Shown one piece after another: positions 38,501-53,500 of a DNA stretch of 64,000 nt (the stretch's first letter is position 1; the number at the start of each line of letters is the position of its first letter). A program made the translations under genes and the position numbers. The notes under the pieces were generated by a model. The model had not been told where the DNA came from and searched no databases. It worked only from the letters and a program-made list of their open reading frames with translations. The stretch is from Echinococcus granulosus. Taxonomy: Eukaryota > Platyhelminthes > Cestoda > Cyclophyllidea > Taeniidae. The DNA is taken from NCBI RefSeq assembly GCF_000524195.1, contig NW_020170388.1, positions 261,273 to 325,272 on the forward strand, read 5' to 3'.

Positions 38501-41500
38501 AGGAGCACGTTTAATCGGTTCTCCTCGAAGGCGCGGATGCTGGGGAAGCGCAGTTGATCGACCACGGTAGTGATATCTGTGGTGGAGGCGGCATGGGAAG
38601 CAGCGACAGGCACAAGATTACCCGCAGTTTCGAGCCACACGGGCCGGTTGTGCAGAAACTCCACCAGACCTTCGGAATCAGCACTAGTGGTGGGGAGTTC
38701 GGAAGACATGCCGCCTTCTCCGCTGCGAGCCACAACCTCGAAGCCCTCCTGACACTCAAGAGTCTTCTGCTCTGAGTCGTCGGTAAGGCAGACGCAACGG
38801 ATACGTGCCTCTTCAGGATGGTGACGACGCGCGTAGACTACAAAACGGCCCAGGTAAGGCACTGCTGTTGCCTCACTGTACACCCGCATGGCCATCTCCG
38901 AGACCTCCGAGAGGTTTGGGCAGTCAATAAGCCACAGTCTGTAGAAGGGATATTTAAGATCGGGAACCGTATCTCCTTGGTCAGGATCCAATGGATTTGG
39001 GCGCAGTTAAGGTATCCAGAGTGTGTCATTGTAAGAGGGGAGTTCAAAATCAACTTTATTATAAGTTTTCTGATTTCGAGACAAGTGAGGACCTTCATTA
39101 CTGGAGGTGAGGATGAAAAAAATGATTGTCATATGCTCTTTTTGATCACGGTAGAATGTTGCAGCAATTAAGCATAAAATTAATTAAAATAACCAGAAAT
39201 TACGACGAGGATACTCCAAGATGACACTGCTATATTTTAAAGTTTGCGACCACTTTATCCACAAATAGTCAATCCACTAAAATTAACTTTTGTTCGTTAA
39301 AAGTTCTCACAAAATCCAATAGACTTGCAAGGAGACTGAAAGTGACTCCGAGGTGTGGATAGCTAAAACTCTAATTCATTTTATGCCAAAATATAATGCA
39401 TTGCATCAATTTTACAGGAAACAAAACGACAAAAGTTGTCACATACAAGATATGATCAGAAAGCTTCCACATGATTGCAACTATCTAATTAAGCAGAAAT
39501 AACGCTCCCTTCGTCACGTAGTCAGCCCTCTTCACGAAGAGTTTCTCACAAAGTTGCGCCGAATTTTTAGTCCGATTTGTAAAAAACATTGAAGGAGACT
39601 GTTGCTACATTATTACAGTGTGAAATTAGAATCCCTATCAGCTGTTCCAAAACTTTGAAAAGTAAATGGGATTGGATAGACTCCACAGTCTTTAACTCAC
39701 CCAAAGGTGGTGGGTACAGTCATATGACAGACCAATTCTTTATAACAAACTTCCTCTTATTTTAAAAGTACAAACGATTCTGAGGGAAAGAAATTTGCCG
39801 CCAATTCGACCAAGCATGTCAATATGAGGATGGATTTAGGCTCCTGGCACACGCACCTGATCAGAAGTACTATTTCTCTTTTGTGAAAGGCACAGAGTTG
39901 GTAGTCTTCATATCGGCTGGATGGACAGTCTTCGTTACAGGATAAAATCAAGCAGGACTGATAAAAAACCACTGCTCAAACTGTAAAAACGTAAGCACTG
40001 GAACCTTGCACAAAAGATATTTTTGATGACCAAATCGTGACCGCTGTCGTGATCCCCATGTCATCATAGAAAATATGGAGAAATTTAAAGGGTAAGTCAG
40101 AGAGATTTTAAAAAAAATCGCGATAAAAAATAGATGGGACCATGACCTGTGGTAGGTGAGACCAAGGAAGAGATATCCGACAAATAAATTGTATTCGTAT
40201 GAAATAATTTAGGAGAGTTTAATGGAGGTTCATTTACTTTCGACTATAGAGAGTCATTAGTTTGTACAAACATCATATAAGATAGTCGCATTAGATAAGC
40301 AAAAAGTTCTTGTCTCAGATAAAAATATCAACTTCGTCAAACCATGCCTGGAAAACCAAAACACCACCACAGTTTAGATGAAAAAGAGAAAATGAATTAG
40401 GTATTACATTGGGACATAGATACATAAAATCTAGTACGTGACTTTCGTTTTCTCATCAAAGTCACATTTCATTTTGGTTCCTTTCTCCTTCCCAGTCAGC
40501 ACTTAAAAATTTGCCGCGATTACTAAGGTGAATGCACAAACGCGACTTTGAGGCGCCAGGGGGGAAGGGAAAGTAAACTTCAAAAGTTTCTTAAAAGGAG
40601 GACGAAATATTTTTTGATGCAAACGTTAATGTTTGGAATTAATGCCAACCAATAGCTAGATGCTTTAATCGTAGCAATACCTTTGCTTAAATAAGTCCCA
40701 GCCCAAGGTAAGGAGTGGATAAGTAGTTAGCACAGACCTTTCGACTATTCACAGGCCTGAAACACAAATTAGTGCTTAAAAAGGTCATGCACTTAGAAAG
40801 TGGTAGTGAAAAAGGACTGTTGCTTTTGATGGCTGAAACTGTGAAGACTTAAAACTGAAGGAAAACTAAAATCGCATCGACTTTCAACCGAAGTAGAGTG
40901 TGGTCTACTTTGAACGACTTCAAATGGCTCATAAAGGGAGCAGTTTATGCTGTTTCTTGTAAAAATTAATTGGACCTAAATTTGCAGGAGGCTAGAAGGC
41001 GACGCCAGGGCGCTACTTTATACTGTGCAATTAATAGCATAAATTTTACATTTTTAGTAACCATTTCAGTGAAAATCGACTGACAAGCGAAATTATCCAC
41101 CCTGTAGAACATCGGAATGCTTGACAAACGATGTCCCACAAGGCAGTTCGTGAACAAAACGTGACAGGTGAACCATATCGAAGCCTACGGTATTAACTTT
41201 GGATCCAGAAGTACTCCCATTGTGATTGAAAATTATCACATGAGCCCCGTTCCTACTACTCAGTTCCATTGAATGCGTTCACAACCTCTGGAGATTCAGC
41301 GTCTAGGGTATTGGCATAGAGTTCTGGGCATGCCACTCAAGCCACTTTCAGGCTCGAAGTAATCAGGCAATTCGAAGTCATAAAGATAATGCCCACACAC
41401 TCTTACCTAGCCGAGACAGTAGTGGTGAAGGAGACACAATCCTTCTGCAACGAGAACGGTGAACTGCCCGTAATGTCTTCCCAAATGGCCGGCGCCGTAC

Positions 41501-44500
41501 CGCCCGTGATGGAGCAGAGTAGACGCACAGTCGAGAGATCGGGTGGCGCCTGTCCCTTCTGCTGTTGCTGAGCCCCCTTTCCTGCCACCGTAGGCAGAGG
41601 AATAAAGACCACAATGGGGCGATGGAATTTGCGTCGACGCGGCTCTATCGTCACAATCGGTGAGACGGCGATACGTGGCGAGCCGAGACACGCGGCCACG
41701 AGGCCAGGATCCACGGTCTGTACCTGCAATCCCACTCGGATCTTCTTCTGTAGGGCACCCCTAGGGAATGTGACCTTGACCTGAGGATCAACGCTAGATG
41801 TGAGGACGTAGCCATCGGGACCGACGATCACGAGGTCCTGGCGGGTGCGTGTGATCAGAGCGAAGTATTGTGGGATGGTGCTGGTAAGTATGCGGTGCAC
41901 TCGACGTCTACGCAATTCGGTGGAGGGAGTCGCATCAACTATAGAATAAGTAAGAGAAAGAGAGGAGAATGCTACTTGTTACGGCCGCCTAATAGATTGA
42001 TCGAATCCTTTAGCCTAGTAGAGCTATGGGATGGAGCTCTGTTATGTTGCTAGTTTCCTATGTTTTTCTGTACATTTGAAATAAAAAAGCCAAATTCTGA
42101 CCAGTAGATTGCATACCCCCCTCAAGAAGGGTTTAGACGCTTCAGGTCAATATTAAATCAGCCCTTCTTATCCACCATGTTATAGAGTAGTATCAAGTTG
42201 GATCAGGCTAGTAATCTATAATTTCTGCTTTAAGTATGGAGCAATCGAGATTACCTATTTGTACATCGTAATATGACAAAAGGGGAATACAGAGTTCTTA
42301 TTTTAAATTAATTTTGTTGCAAAATCACCCCAATACTTCATTCAATTTTTCCTGAATAACAAACAGATGGTATATCTTTTGATTGAACCAATTACCCCGC
42401 TGGTGGCGCAACTCAATTTGGGGAGGCCAAGATGGTATTCTCTTGCTTAGTCACTCCACGACTTGGGGAGTAAACTAGACGTCATAAAACGTTGGGGGTT
42501 GGCAGAAGAGAGGCGCATGAAAGGACACACACAGGCACACCGACAAACTCATTTTAAACGAGTCAGGAAAGTGGAATTTTGGTCATTGCAACAACATCTT
42601 TGGGGGCAATAAAACACCTATAATTGTCTACTGTGACTGGAATCAGGAGTGCAGACACAGCTGAAGAGGGAACAGACATGCAGAAAAGTGACAGTAAAAT
42701 TTTGAGTTACAGAATCCAAGCCCTCAGAAGTGATTTGGGCGCAGTTATAACGTTAAAGAACGACAGCTGCGGACGCACCAAAGTATTCACCGAGGGAGTC
42801 CTGGACGGCCTGATCAGTAGGATCAACTGGGTGCTCCTTCCAAATCTCACCGTTCTCCGAGCGAAGTACAACAATTTCGCGTTGGCTGCTTCGTAGTGAA
42901 GCGCAGTAGGGCACCTCGATGAGGATAGGCGCATTGAAACGGACGCCCACTGGACCCACTTCAATTAGTCTACAAGACGGGAAAAATGTAAAGTGAAAAT
43001 TACCATTTTTATTGAATATTACCATGACAAGCCTGCTGAGTCATCAGAAAATTCGGATAGAGATCAAAGCAACACTAGAGATATACGAGAGAAGCAAAAA
43101 GGGCCACATTTTTTCAAATCAAAGTAGTTTCAACGAAAGGTGGGCTGATTTTTCTTGTCGTCGCAAATACAAATTGAGAATTTTTTTCTCTTTTATTATT
43201 CCTTAGATTCTCGAAGGGAGAGGGTACGAGTAAAGACTGCTCTGCTCAATGACACCAAAGTGCAGAGAAAAAAAGTGCTTTCTTTTGTACACTTATCAAA
43301 TGACAAATCAATCTACCCGACTGGTAATTTGCCGAGCTTTATAAGAAATGCAACTATTTCTCGAAAACTTCGAAGAAAATCTGGCTTCCTGCCCTTTCAG
43401 TCACTATGTCATCCCCATGCTACTCTCTACGCTTCTTTACTGCCTGCTGGAGGAAATCAAGTGAGTTGGATTGAATGGACTGCTACCGACTACTTCACAA
43501 AAGTTCGGAATTGAGTATTTCACATTTTTAAGCGAAAGAAGACAGGAAACTAAGCCATACATCTTGATTAGCGACAGTGCCTTTTTTCTGCTTGAGACAC
43601 AAAGGCAGATATGAAAAAAGATCAAAAACCGACAAGAAAGCAAGGACTCACCGACAAGCCAGACCCTCGCCATCATTGAGAGGCGGTTGGATGGCATAGG
43701 AGGGATAGCGCAGGAGGCGACAAATGATGCGAAGTGGTCCAACCGAGGCGTTGGGTGGAATGATGAAACGCATGCCTGGATAGCGCTTCGACTCCAGTAG
43801 GCCACCGCGTGCATCCACAAGGAAGGAGACCAGAAAGCTGAGCGTTCACAGGAAAGAGGACGATTAGTCAAGGTGTTCCAGTACCATCGAGAAACAAGGT
43901 AGTGCAAAGAAGTAACGCGGAAAGAGAACTCGGAGAGTACCGCCTCGCGAAATTATCGCATGCAAGTCACTTGATGTTGCGGTGTTGGGGGAAATTACCC
44001 CTAGCTCGGTGTCCAGTATGAGTTAGAAAAATTTTCCCCCTAGAAAACGTATATTCCCATGGCGGGGACGGGTAATTAATACACAACTCCGACTAAATTC
44101 ACATTCACAATACAATGTTCAGATCTTTTTAAAAAACCAAGGAAAAACTAAGCTAGAGCATAAAAAGTTGAGATAACAATGAATGTTAAAATTGCCTTCA
44201 CGCTTCCTGTGGACAAAAGAACACTTCACATATAGTTAATGGCAGAGTTTACGTAGACTGCAGGGTAATTGGAGTTTTAGAAAAGACAAAGATTGAGCTA
44301 CGTGGTAGCTATTTTTTGCAACGCTTAAAAATTGCATTCGCGAACCGTTAAATTTGGAACTTAAACACTGTGAAGCAAAATATTTGTCATTTCGGTAGAA
44401 AAATTCCAACCATGTCAAATCTGATTAAAATAATCAAAAAGTCCCACACTTCACGGGAAAATTTTGTTACCATGGAGTTGACACGCTCTATAAGTATTGA

Positions 44501-47500
44501 CTTGACAGCTGACGTAACAACAATTTTAAATAACACGAAAGCCAAATGTAAACAACCGCGTCAACATGTCAGGCAAACACTGCAACACAAATTACAAGTG
44601 ATGGAAAGGTAGCACACACACACATGTTAAGAAACCTTTTCCGGTATAATTGGACTTGTTTCACAACTCAGTATGGTAGGTGTCAGAGACAGCACCATTA
44701 GATACCAAACAGTTAGTAAGTTTTGACCTCTGTTGCGTTAAATGGACTGAAAGTATTTAAATCGCTGCCTCTTACAATTTACGCCAATAAGACATGTTTT
44801 CGGCAATAATTTTACTGAAATTTTGTTCGCAAACAACCGAAAATTGACAGGGAAGATCACAAGAGACCATGCATTTTGAACAAGAATTAAACAGCAATAA
44901 TCAAAATGTCATGCTATTATCAGTAAAATTTGAATATACTTCTCAAAAACCAGAAAAAAATGGTATGTAGCAAACCGACATCATCTACCATCCTGGGCTG
45001 TCTGGAGGGAGGCGGCATTTTTTATAAACTTTAAAAAAAGGAAAATTGAGAACATCGATAATTATGCATAGGGAGAAAAGAACAGTTGATTCTGCAAAAA
45101 GTGGGAATTGACGGAGGACGATTTGCGCGCTCCCCATCACATGCGCTAAATTGGTACGAGGCAAAATGTGCACAATTTTACCAAAAAAAATCACTTTGCC
45201 CTCACTTTTCTGTTGATGATTTGTGAGCGGCATCTGGCGGAAACGATAAATCGCCAATTGTTGCCATGGTAATAATAAGTAACGGCAATAAAAAGGAAGA
45301 TGTATGCAAATAAAAGAGTGGCTGTAATACCGTGTTTGGTCCGGTGCAGGAGAATACTACTGCCACTTAACGATAATAATGGGAGAGCAGGAAACTCGTG
45401 GGATCATTAAAACGAAGACTGACAGACAGAGACAGACGGACTTGATCAATCCCACACACCCAGGTAGGTATTCGCACGGGGATAATTAGGGTGAAGGTAA
45501 TAAGGTGTGGAACATTGCACACCGCTTAACAAAAAGCGGGAACATAGGTAAAAACAAAATCTGGAACGCTAAAACATCTCAGCTGGATCAAATTAAGGAA
45601 TAAAAACTACCTCGGCTTTAATGTCAGTGGATGTACTGTATCGAGACGGTATAGAAGACCGACATGTGCTATGGACGAGTGAAAGAATAAAAAGGCTACT
45701 GAAATTGCATCGAGCTTTGGCAGCAATCCCTATCTCGCGTCTTGCAGAATGGTCATTGGCAAAGCGAGAATCGGCTCTGAAGAATTGATTGCAAGATTAA
45801 CGCAATATCCTTCCACATTACAAGCCGAGGTTAACCAAGATAGGTAGTTATTCAGCATCGAAATGATAACGAAATTGAATGCAGAGAGGATGCAGCACCA
45901 AAGCTCTACTTTATAACGTATTTTTAGAAATACCCTTGCTTTGGAGCAAATATCCCTACAAGAAACGATTGGCAAATAAAGTGCACTTCCCGTGGAACAT
46001 CATCCAGCTTCGAGCAATTAGCAATATGCACAAACTCTTGCAATACTGTTCCCAGAGGGCTTAAGAGACTGATTTCGTCAAAATCTATGAAATACGTCAC
46101 TGTCTTTGAAATTGAGGCTCTTTTTACCTGATGAAAAAAATTCCCATATGATTTTCATGCCCACTTTCTGGGCAGTTCTGCATACCCAGCTATCTTGATG
46201 GTGGCCGAATCAGAAGAGTACTCACGAAGATTACAAAGGACAATGCTCAAAACAGGACAGATCTAAATTTGTCCAGTTAACAAAGTTTAGCCTATAGGTA
46301 TGCTCATGCCAGTCCTGTGCGGTCATTATCAAGTTAGCTCCATGACATCTTCAAGGTTAACGCGGGCACCACAACACATTCAGGTTTGTGTTCCCGTAGT
46401 GATAACAATGAAGGTAGCAAAATGTCAAGTTACTTGGCAGCACCAAACATGATGAAGGCTAACATGTGCACGCAAAAACACACAAATGAGGAACAGATCA
46501 ATGTAAGTTCAAAACAAAAGTTGCAAAAACGCAAGAGCTTTACCAGGGTGAAAGATATTTCTCGAAGCTAGGAAGAAAAGATAGAAAAAAGTAGATGTAA
46601 AACTCATCGCATAAAAGTGGCGAAGGGAAGAGTTAGAGTATGTGCAGTTTCAAGTGGAACTCACCCTCCAGCCAGCGGTTTCTTTGAAGTACTCATAACA
46701 GGTTCCGTTTCCATCTCCCATTCCGCGTCTAGGTTATCACCTGGACCTGCTAATACCCTTGAGCTCTAAAAGAGAGCAGAGTGAGGGGAAACAGAAACAG
46801 AAATGGTAGAAGTAGTCGATGCAATACGCACCTCTCCCATGTGGAGATCGCTAGTAAGAGTAGCAGAGAGGCTGGTATTGTGTTGGGGAACCACGGAGGT
46901 CTCGTGCAACACTTGTTCGTCTGGATTGAGGGGATAAACATAAATGCATACTTTAATAATGTGCATGTTTATTTACTTGTTTCGCTTTGTATTGTGGTTT
47001 ATGCCTCAGTTAAAAGATTATGAGGGTGTTGGCTGTGCGCAAGAGATCTCATATGCAAGAAAGCGGGACTGGCACTGAAAAATCGTTAAGCAAGAGGAGA
47101 GATCGAGTTTATATTCTTGCCCATCACTGACCGAACAATTGGTAGTACCTCAATGTTACTTTTTAAATGGTCAGGGCAGAAGTTAAGCAAGCAAGCACGA
47201 ATGGGAGACTAAGCGCATTAATTCCACAAGGAAATGGCATCTTTAGATCAAATAAGCAAAACCACATCGGTAATAATTTTCAGCATCAATCAAGTAACCC
47301 AGAACTGACTGACGGGTTCGACAGTGGAGACAAGACAGTAAGGTCACACGCAACTTTGAAAGGGGTAAGATTAAACGAAAGGGAAGAAACTTAATCGGGT
47401 TTGTCGATTGCCCAGTATTGGTTGATCCCATTACAATTCCACAGTTTCGCATTGACCCCAAATGGAAAGATACCAATCCGCATGCTAAACGTAGCTGAAA

Positions 47501-50500
47501 CAGCCGTGGCATGGAAGCAAGTACAAAACTAAAACACATTGAAATAGAGCATTTCCACCCGCCGCATGTATTATCTTTTGCAGACTGAAATCGTCGAATG
47601 TACTCAACATTGGTAAACTGATCCAAATCAAAAATTGTTGGGAATCGAAGGGACGGTCATCTGGAAGAAAACCTTTGACCACTGGCAAATACAACGAATC
47701 CCAGATCTAAGAATTTGCATATGAACCGAATGAAGACGAATAGCCAATAAAAAGCATTAAATAACTGGCTCAGATATCGATGACGATCAGGGTAGAGATA
47801 GGAGCGATGGTAGATGTTACTCAAGCCTAAAACAGGTTTGACAGACAGTCATAAACCCACAATGTGAGACAAAAATCAAGATTTGCATGAAAAAAGGACA
47901 GAAAATAAAGGATTAAACTAGTGCTGAATATCTATCAATGCCTTAATTCCGGCCGCAGCACAAACGGGGAAGCAGCAATCAAGTTTTTTTATACATCCAA
48001 AAAAGGCATTAAATGAGAAAGCGTAAATCAAAAAAGCTTTGGGATGTTGAAATTGAGATGACGAATTAGTGCCCTTAGGTATCTTTTGCAAGGATAGAAT
48101 TAACTAAAGCGCGTTCGCACCAACTTCCAGTGTGGGTCAGAATACCAAAAGATGATTAACGTATTCAGAAGCTGTCGATGCCAGGTCAGCCGTAGTGAGT
48201 ATGTGAATTGAATGAAAGCTTGCTGGCTAGACAGTAGAGGCAATGGGCAAGCGTGTAAGACAACCGACCAGAGGGAAACTCCAGCAGATACTGGCCAGTC
48301 TGCATGGTAGGGGACTCAGTCGAGAAGGCAACTGTATCAGTAAAACCCGTCAATGAGGTGACATCCTCGCTCGCCTTGATGGACTCCCGATTTGGAACTC
48401 CTTCTAGTGAAGAAACGTCGTCTTCCCGTTGATATTTTGAAATTGATATGCGTGTGTTTGTATGGGTGAGAGGGAGAGTGTATTACAAGTATAACCTCTA
48501 CCGCACATTCATGCACAATCATAGCGGTCTCCTTATAGCTACACTTTGGGACCGGGATTAGCTGCGTTAGCGCCCTTTCCTACACATCTTTCCAACTGAA
48601 GCAGTTTTCTCCTATCTACTTCGACTAGAAATGAAGTGAAATGGGCATTTAGAAAAATTTCTGCGAAGAAAAAGTAACAAAATGCTGTGTTATTGGCATA
48701 CTTAAGAGTTATTCAATAAACGATGCAATTTTGAATCAGTTCCGAAGGGATGAGGAGTAGTTTATTACCACAGTAAATTTACTATTCTTGGAAAACACTG
48801 GTAAAAACACAGAAACACTACACTTTTGGAGCAATACCACCAGCTCTGGCTAGATAAATCAGAAATCATTTCGCCCAATGTATTTAAGATATGGAAATGC
48901 CGCGTTTTAATCACCTCGAATATGGGGAGTTAAAGTGAGAAATCAAATGCGAGAGGAGGATGGTCAGGTATCAATCCATTTTCCAGATTTCAGGAAAAAA
49001 GAGAAAGGAGGAAAAAAGAAATTTGTATCCTTAAATCGAAAAATGATTAACGCTAGTCCCTAATGTACTAGGTAGAATAATTTGGGATGGGGCAATTCTC
49101 GGGAAAAGCGGACAATTCAAACCTGTTCGGGAGAAAATTTACCCCGAGTCCCTCAATCGTAGCATCAATTGCATACGGGTAGCGACTGAATGAAATCTCA
49201 AAAGAGGGGGGAAGGATAGTGACATAATCCTGTCGCCGGCATTAAAGGAAACCGTCACTGCACAATCAGGTTTTTGCGACAATTTCACTGGCCCTGAATG
49301 TATAAAGGTATACTTCAATTTCTAAGCCTATTGAAGAATGAAACATAGAAAGCCTCGATTAAATGGGAGAAACTGAGACGCATTTTGGAAACAACCACGC
49401 ACTCCATACTCATTTTTCCAAGTAAATTTGAAGGACTGAATTCACTGTAAATTAAAAAGGTAATAGCGATTTGGTGGAATGAAAGTGATAACGCTGACTT
49501 TGGAGATACTGTCAACCAAATCAACACTGCAAATTTCCAGCAATCACAATAAAAGTGGAGGTTTGTTAGCACGCATTTTGCAAACCATTTGTCATACAAC
49601 TGAATGATGAATTTCAAGCTACCAATAGTCATCAATATAACTGGAATAAGTTCTGTGGCCCTCAAATAGGATACTAAGTTCTAAGACCTGATGCTTTTGC
49701 AAAGTGACATTCGACAGTAACCAAAACTTATGGGAGGATCAGTACAGGCACACAACTAAAGTGTCCACGTGCAGAGATAAATGATAATGAAGGGAAAGAG
49801 GGGAAAGGCAACAAGGCCGTACAAAAGACGCTTGACGGGCCAGGTATGCATGCAAACAACGAGTTTGTAGATGCATGCGCACACACAGAGGATACAGGCC
49901 ATATCTCACCTCCACTTCCAATGGTTGGTTGACGGCTGCCTGATGATGGACAGATGTAATGACAGTTAAGTACCTACTACTCAATGTTTGATGTATGAAA
50001 GAGTAAGATGTGATGAAAAAAAGGGAGAATGGAGGTGTGGGTGTATATTGTTCTTTGACTTACGAAGTGGTTGACTCAGGTACTCCATCTCGCCCCAAAT
50101 TAGATCGTTCTCGTACGCAGATTCTACAAGGAGGGAGGAATATAAAATCAGTACCTTCGGGCGATGGGATGCTGCACGATGTGTATCCATGTTTGTGTTA
50201 AGATAGTATGCAATTACCATAAGATACACTGCGGTCTGATAACTAGCAACTAGGAAGATTCAAACCATCCGTTTAAACATCAAACCACTGAACTGCTAAG
50301 TCTAAAATGTCTGATTAGCCCAGCAACAAATTACCTTCATTGTTTTCGACTTATTTTTCTTGTTGTGAATGCGCATTACGACTAATTCCGAAGCACGTTT
50401 CGGTTCGCGATTGGCACTTGATTTATCGTTTTGGGGCTAGATCTTGTAAACCGACGAACGAGTGAGAATTTCGCAATATTTTTATTCAAAAAAATCAACA

Positions 50501-53500
50501 GACACGTAACAATTAAAGCATCAATGAGCTGTGGAGATCATCATAGAGACAAAATACTACAATTGAACGTGCTGAAAAATCTACCCTTCACCATATTTCA
50601 AAAACGTAACTGAAAATCACGAAGTAATCCATGACAGAATCATCATCAAACATATACCATTAGTTGTTTGGTGACTCAACACTGCGGTATTATCACTTTG
50701 TGCGATTTGACGCGATCTGATCGGCTGGGAAAGATTTTAATCAGGACGCTTAATATCATTCTCGATGGAAAAATCAACCACTACTGCCTACAAAATACAT
50801 GTTTTATTCAAAGTTATACTATTCAAAACTAAAAGAATGCAATTAGATCTAAACCACGGGCACCCTCATTTGCCTCGTTGATAACTCAACAAATCCGTTT
50901 GAGGCACGATTAAGTTTAAGCAGCTTTTGAAAACAGACGGAGAATACGGCATATGCAACGCTGGTAGCAACCACATCTAGCTACTGAGAATAGGTGGTAA
51001 ACAGATATAACGCTAGGCCGTTAAGTTGAGATTTCCTGCTCCAAAGCCTCTACATTCTTCATGCTTCTTCATTACCAATTGGCATAACTATTGCTAAGAT
51101 CCTTTGATCCATACAGAATTAAAGAACGATAGATATGCAAAAAAAACAGTTGGAGACCCAACAAGGATATGCTTACCAGAGGGATGAAGAGTGTTGGCCG
51201 CTTGCGAGGAGGTTTTGACGTACTCCGCCTGATATTGCGAGGGATACGCCGTTGTCCTGCCGACCTTTCGCGACAATGCCACTAACATACGCACGCACAA
51301 AGAGATGGGCAGAATGAGCACATTGTTTGACAACATTCAAAGAAGGCGAAAAAAAGAATGAGGAGAAGCTAAACGGTAGTGTGCTACTTCAAAAACAATG
51401 TCGGAGGGGTTATGGGAAGAAATAAACCTATACAAGCGTTTGAATTCATGCTAACTCATGCAAAGGTTTCCGGTAGAGATGATTTTGTTGCACGCAACTG
51501 GGTAGTTACCGTTCGATTCTACAAGAAGATACAATTTTTATTTTATAAATATCATAAAATAAGAATTCTGTAGAGAGCAGTGAGGGGGGTAGGCGGATGG
51601 ATGTGCAAATGCACTTACTCCCCTCCTCATCCGATTCGACGGCCTCGGCAGCCTCCTTAGCGGTGGTTACAATCTCCGGTAGATCAAGGAGGATCTCCGT
51701 ATCGTATGTCTCCTTGACGTCATCCCAGTTGGTGATAACCGTGGTGACGGTGCGAAGTGTGTCGAAGATGGTCAGGTAGTGCTGGTGACGGGCGATTTGA
51801 GCCGCCGTCAGACCTTGCTGTAAGCAGAAGAAACAATCAATGTGCTGCTCACGAAGCCGAGCTACCGTTTCAGGATTCAAAGATATCGAACCACTCGCAA
51901 GATATGGTCCAAGGTAACACTGAACTGCAGAACCTCAATGGAATGAGAAGCAGAAGTCCACCATTCCAATTGTACTTCAGCTCAGATTTCATTAACACCT
52001 CATCCTTAAAATATGTTGCAGCGAGCAATCACTGTAGAAGTTTTGCCACCCTCATCAGGGCAGATTTCGTTCAGATCCAGTAATTCAATGGCCATTTTCA
52101 ATGGGTGGAAGTAAATAGTAAAGAAATCAGTTCCATTTTTCACGACATCCCATTTCAGCAGGAGAAGGATACACTTGAATTGTCATTATTTGAAAAATTA
52201 CTAATTTTGGCAACAATCTAGGAAACAAAGGGTGAAATCTAAGCTCACAAACTTGGCAGATTTTCAAATTACCCGCCAAAAGCAAATTAAATGAAACCAT
52301 GCGTGGGGCTCCAGGACAAGCTTTTTTGATAGAGCTGTACACTGAAGCATAAATGGAGGAAAGTGATGACTCCGAGTCCTCGAAATCATGCATCTGCAAC
52401 TTTTCGGAGTTCATCCATCTCATTAACACGTTGTAGAAGTGACGAAGAATGAACGCAATTTCCCACATTCCCACGCTCTAAAAGCGTTTCGCTATAGCTA
52501 CTAAAAAGAGATCCGATTTCCACCTATGTAAAGAATTTCAATAATAAAAGCCATACACGATATTCTCATATTAAAAATTTAACAACACCCCCGCCCCCCT
52601 GGGTCATGAATGCACACACATGGGAAAGGGGGAAAATGGGATTAGAGATACCCTACTTCCCACGCCAAACGAGATTTTCTCATAAAACAATCGGGCACAA
52701 GGCTCATCTAAGTCGATTTAAAAGTTTGTAGCAATTAGAACCAACTATTGGTTTAGCATTAAAATCTCCCTCCTGATGGTTTAGAAGAAGAACTCCGAAG
52801 GCCTTGAGGTGTCTGCAATGCGATTCTACTGGTGTGAGTTTAAAATGGCATTTGAAAAGAATTAACTTAATCGATGTTTTTGTTATGAATGATGGCACAA
52901 CAAGTAACCTTCTTCATCCATAAATTCATCCACCAAAACCAGCGCAGCTCTTGAAGTGCCTTCAAAGCCGCCCATATGAAATCACCAGTACTTTTACGTT
53001 AAAGTGAGACAGGCCTACGCATGCTCATCATAGAGGGTGAAGAATGCGGATGGAGAGGGTTTTTACTCATGATCGAAAGGAACAACGCTCAACAAAATTA
53101 AGCATTACTAGATTACCAACTTGAAAATCGGTAAAACTCGTAATCTCCACGATTTATCAAACTAAGATCCATATACGATCGAGATTTGTAAAGTTCCTCA
53201 AAGGGGATAGTGCTGCCATGAAAATGAAAGGGCTACAAGGGCGGAGTGTGTTAATATGACCACTAAAGCTTGGTCCACCGCATGATCCTCGTGAATCACA
53301 AGCTAGAAACCCAACGTGAGCAAAGTTCCTGAAGTTTTATGAGGCTAATGGGTTTTTTACATTACAATCAAAGACGATAAGTAGTTCCCATGATTCTAAA
53401 AGTGAACATCCAAAGGAAGACCAGTCCTTGAGGTTCCTCCAAATATGGGTCCAAATGCGTAAGATCGATGTTAGTGAGAAACTACAAATGATTCCCCATT

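Noticed and set aside
41389..41691. Frames on both strands overlapping the second ZU5 exon
   Set aside because: Shadows; the ZU5 frame carries the EPRRRKFHRPI signature.
49315..49665. 116-codon minus-strand frame with hydrophobic stretches
   Set aside because: AT-rich intronic sequence; no splice phase links it to the ankyrin exons, and no family match.
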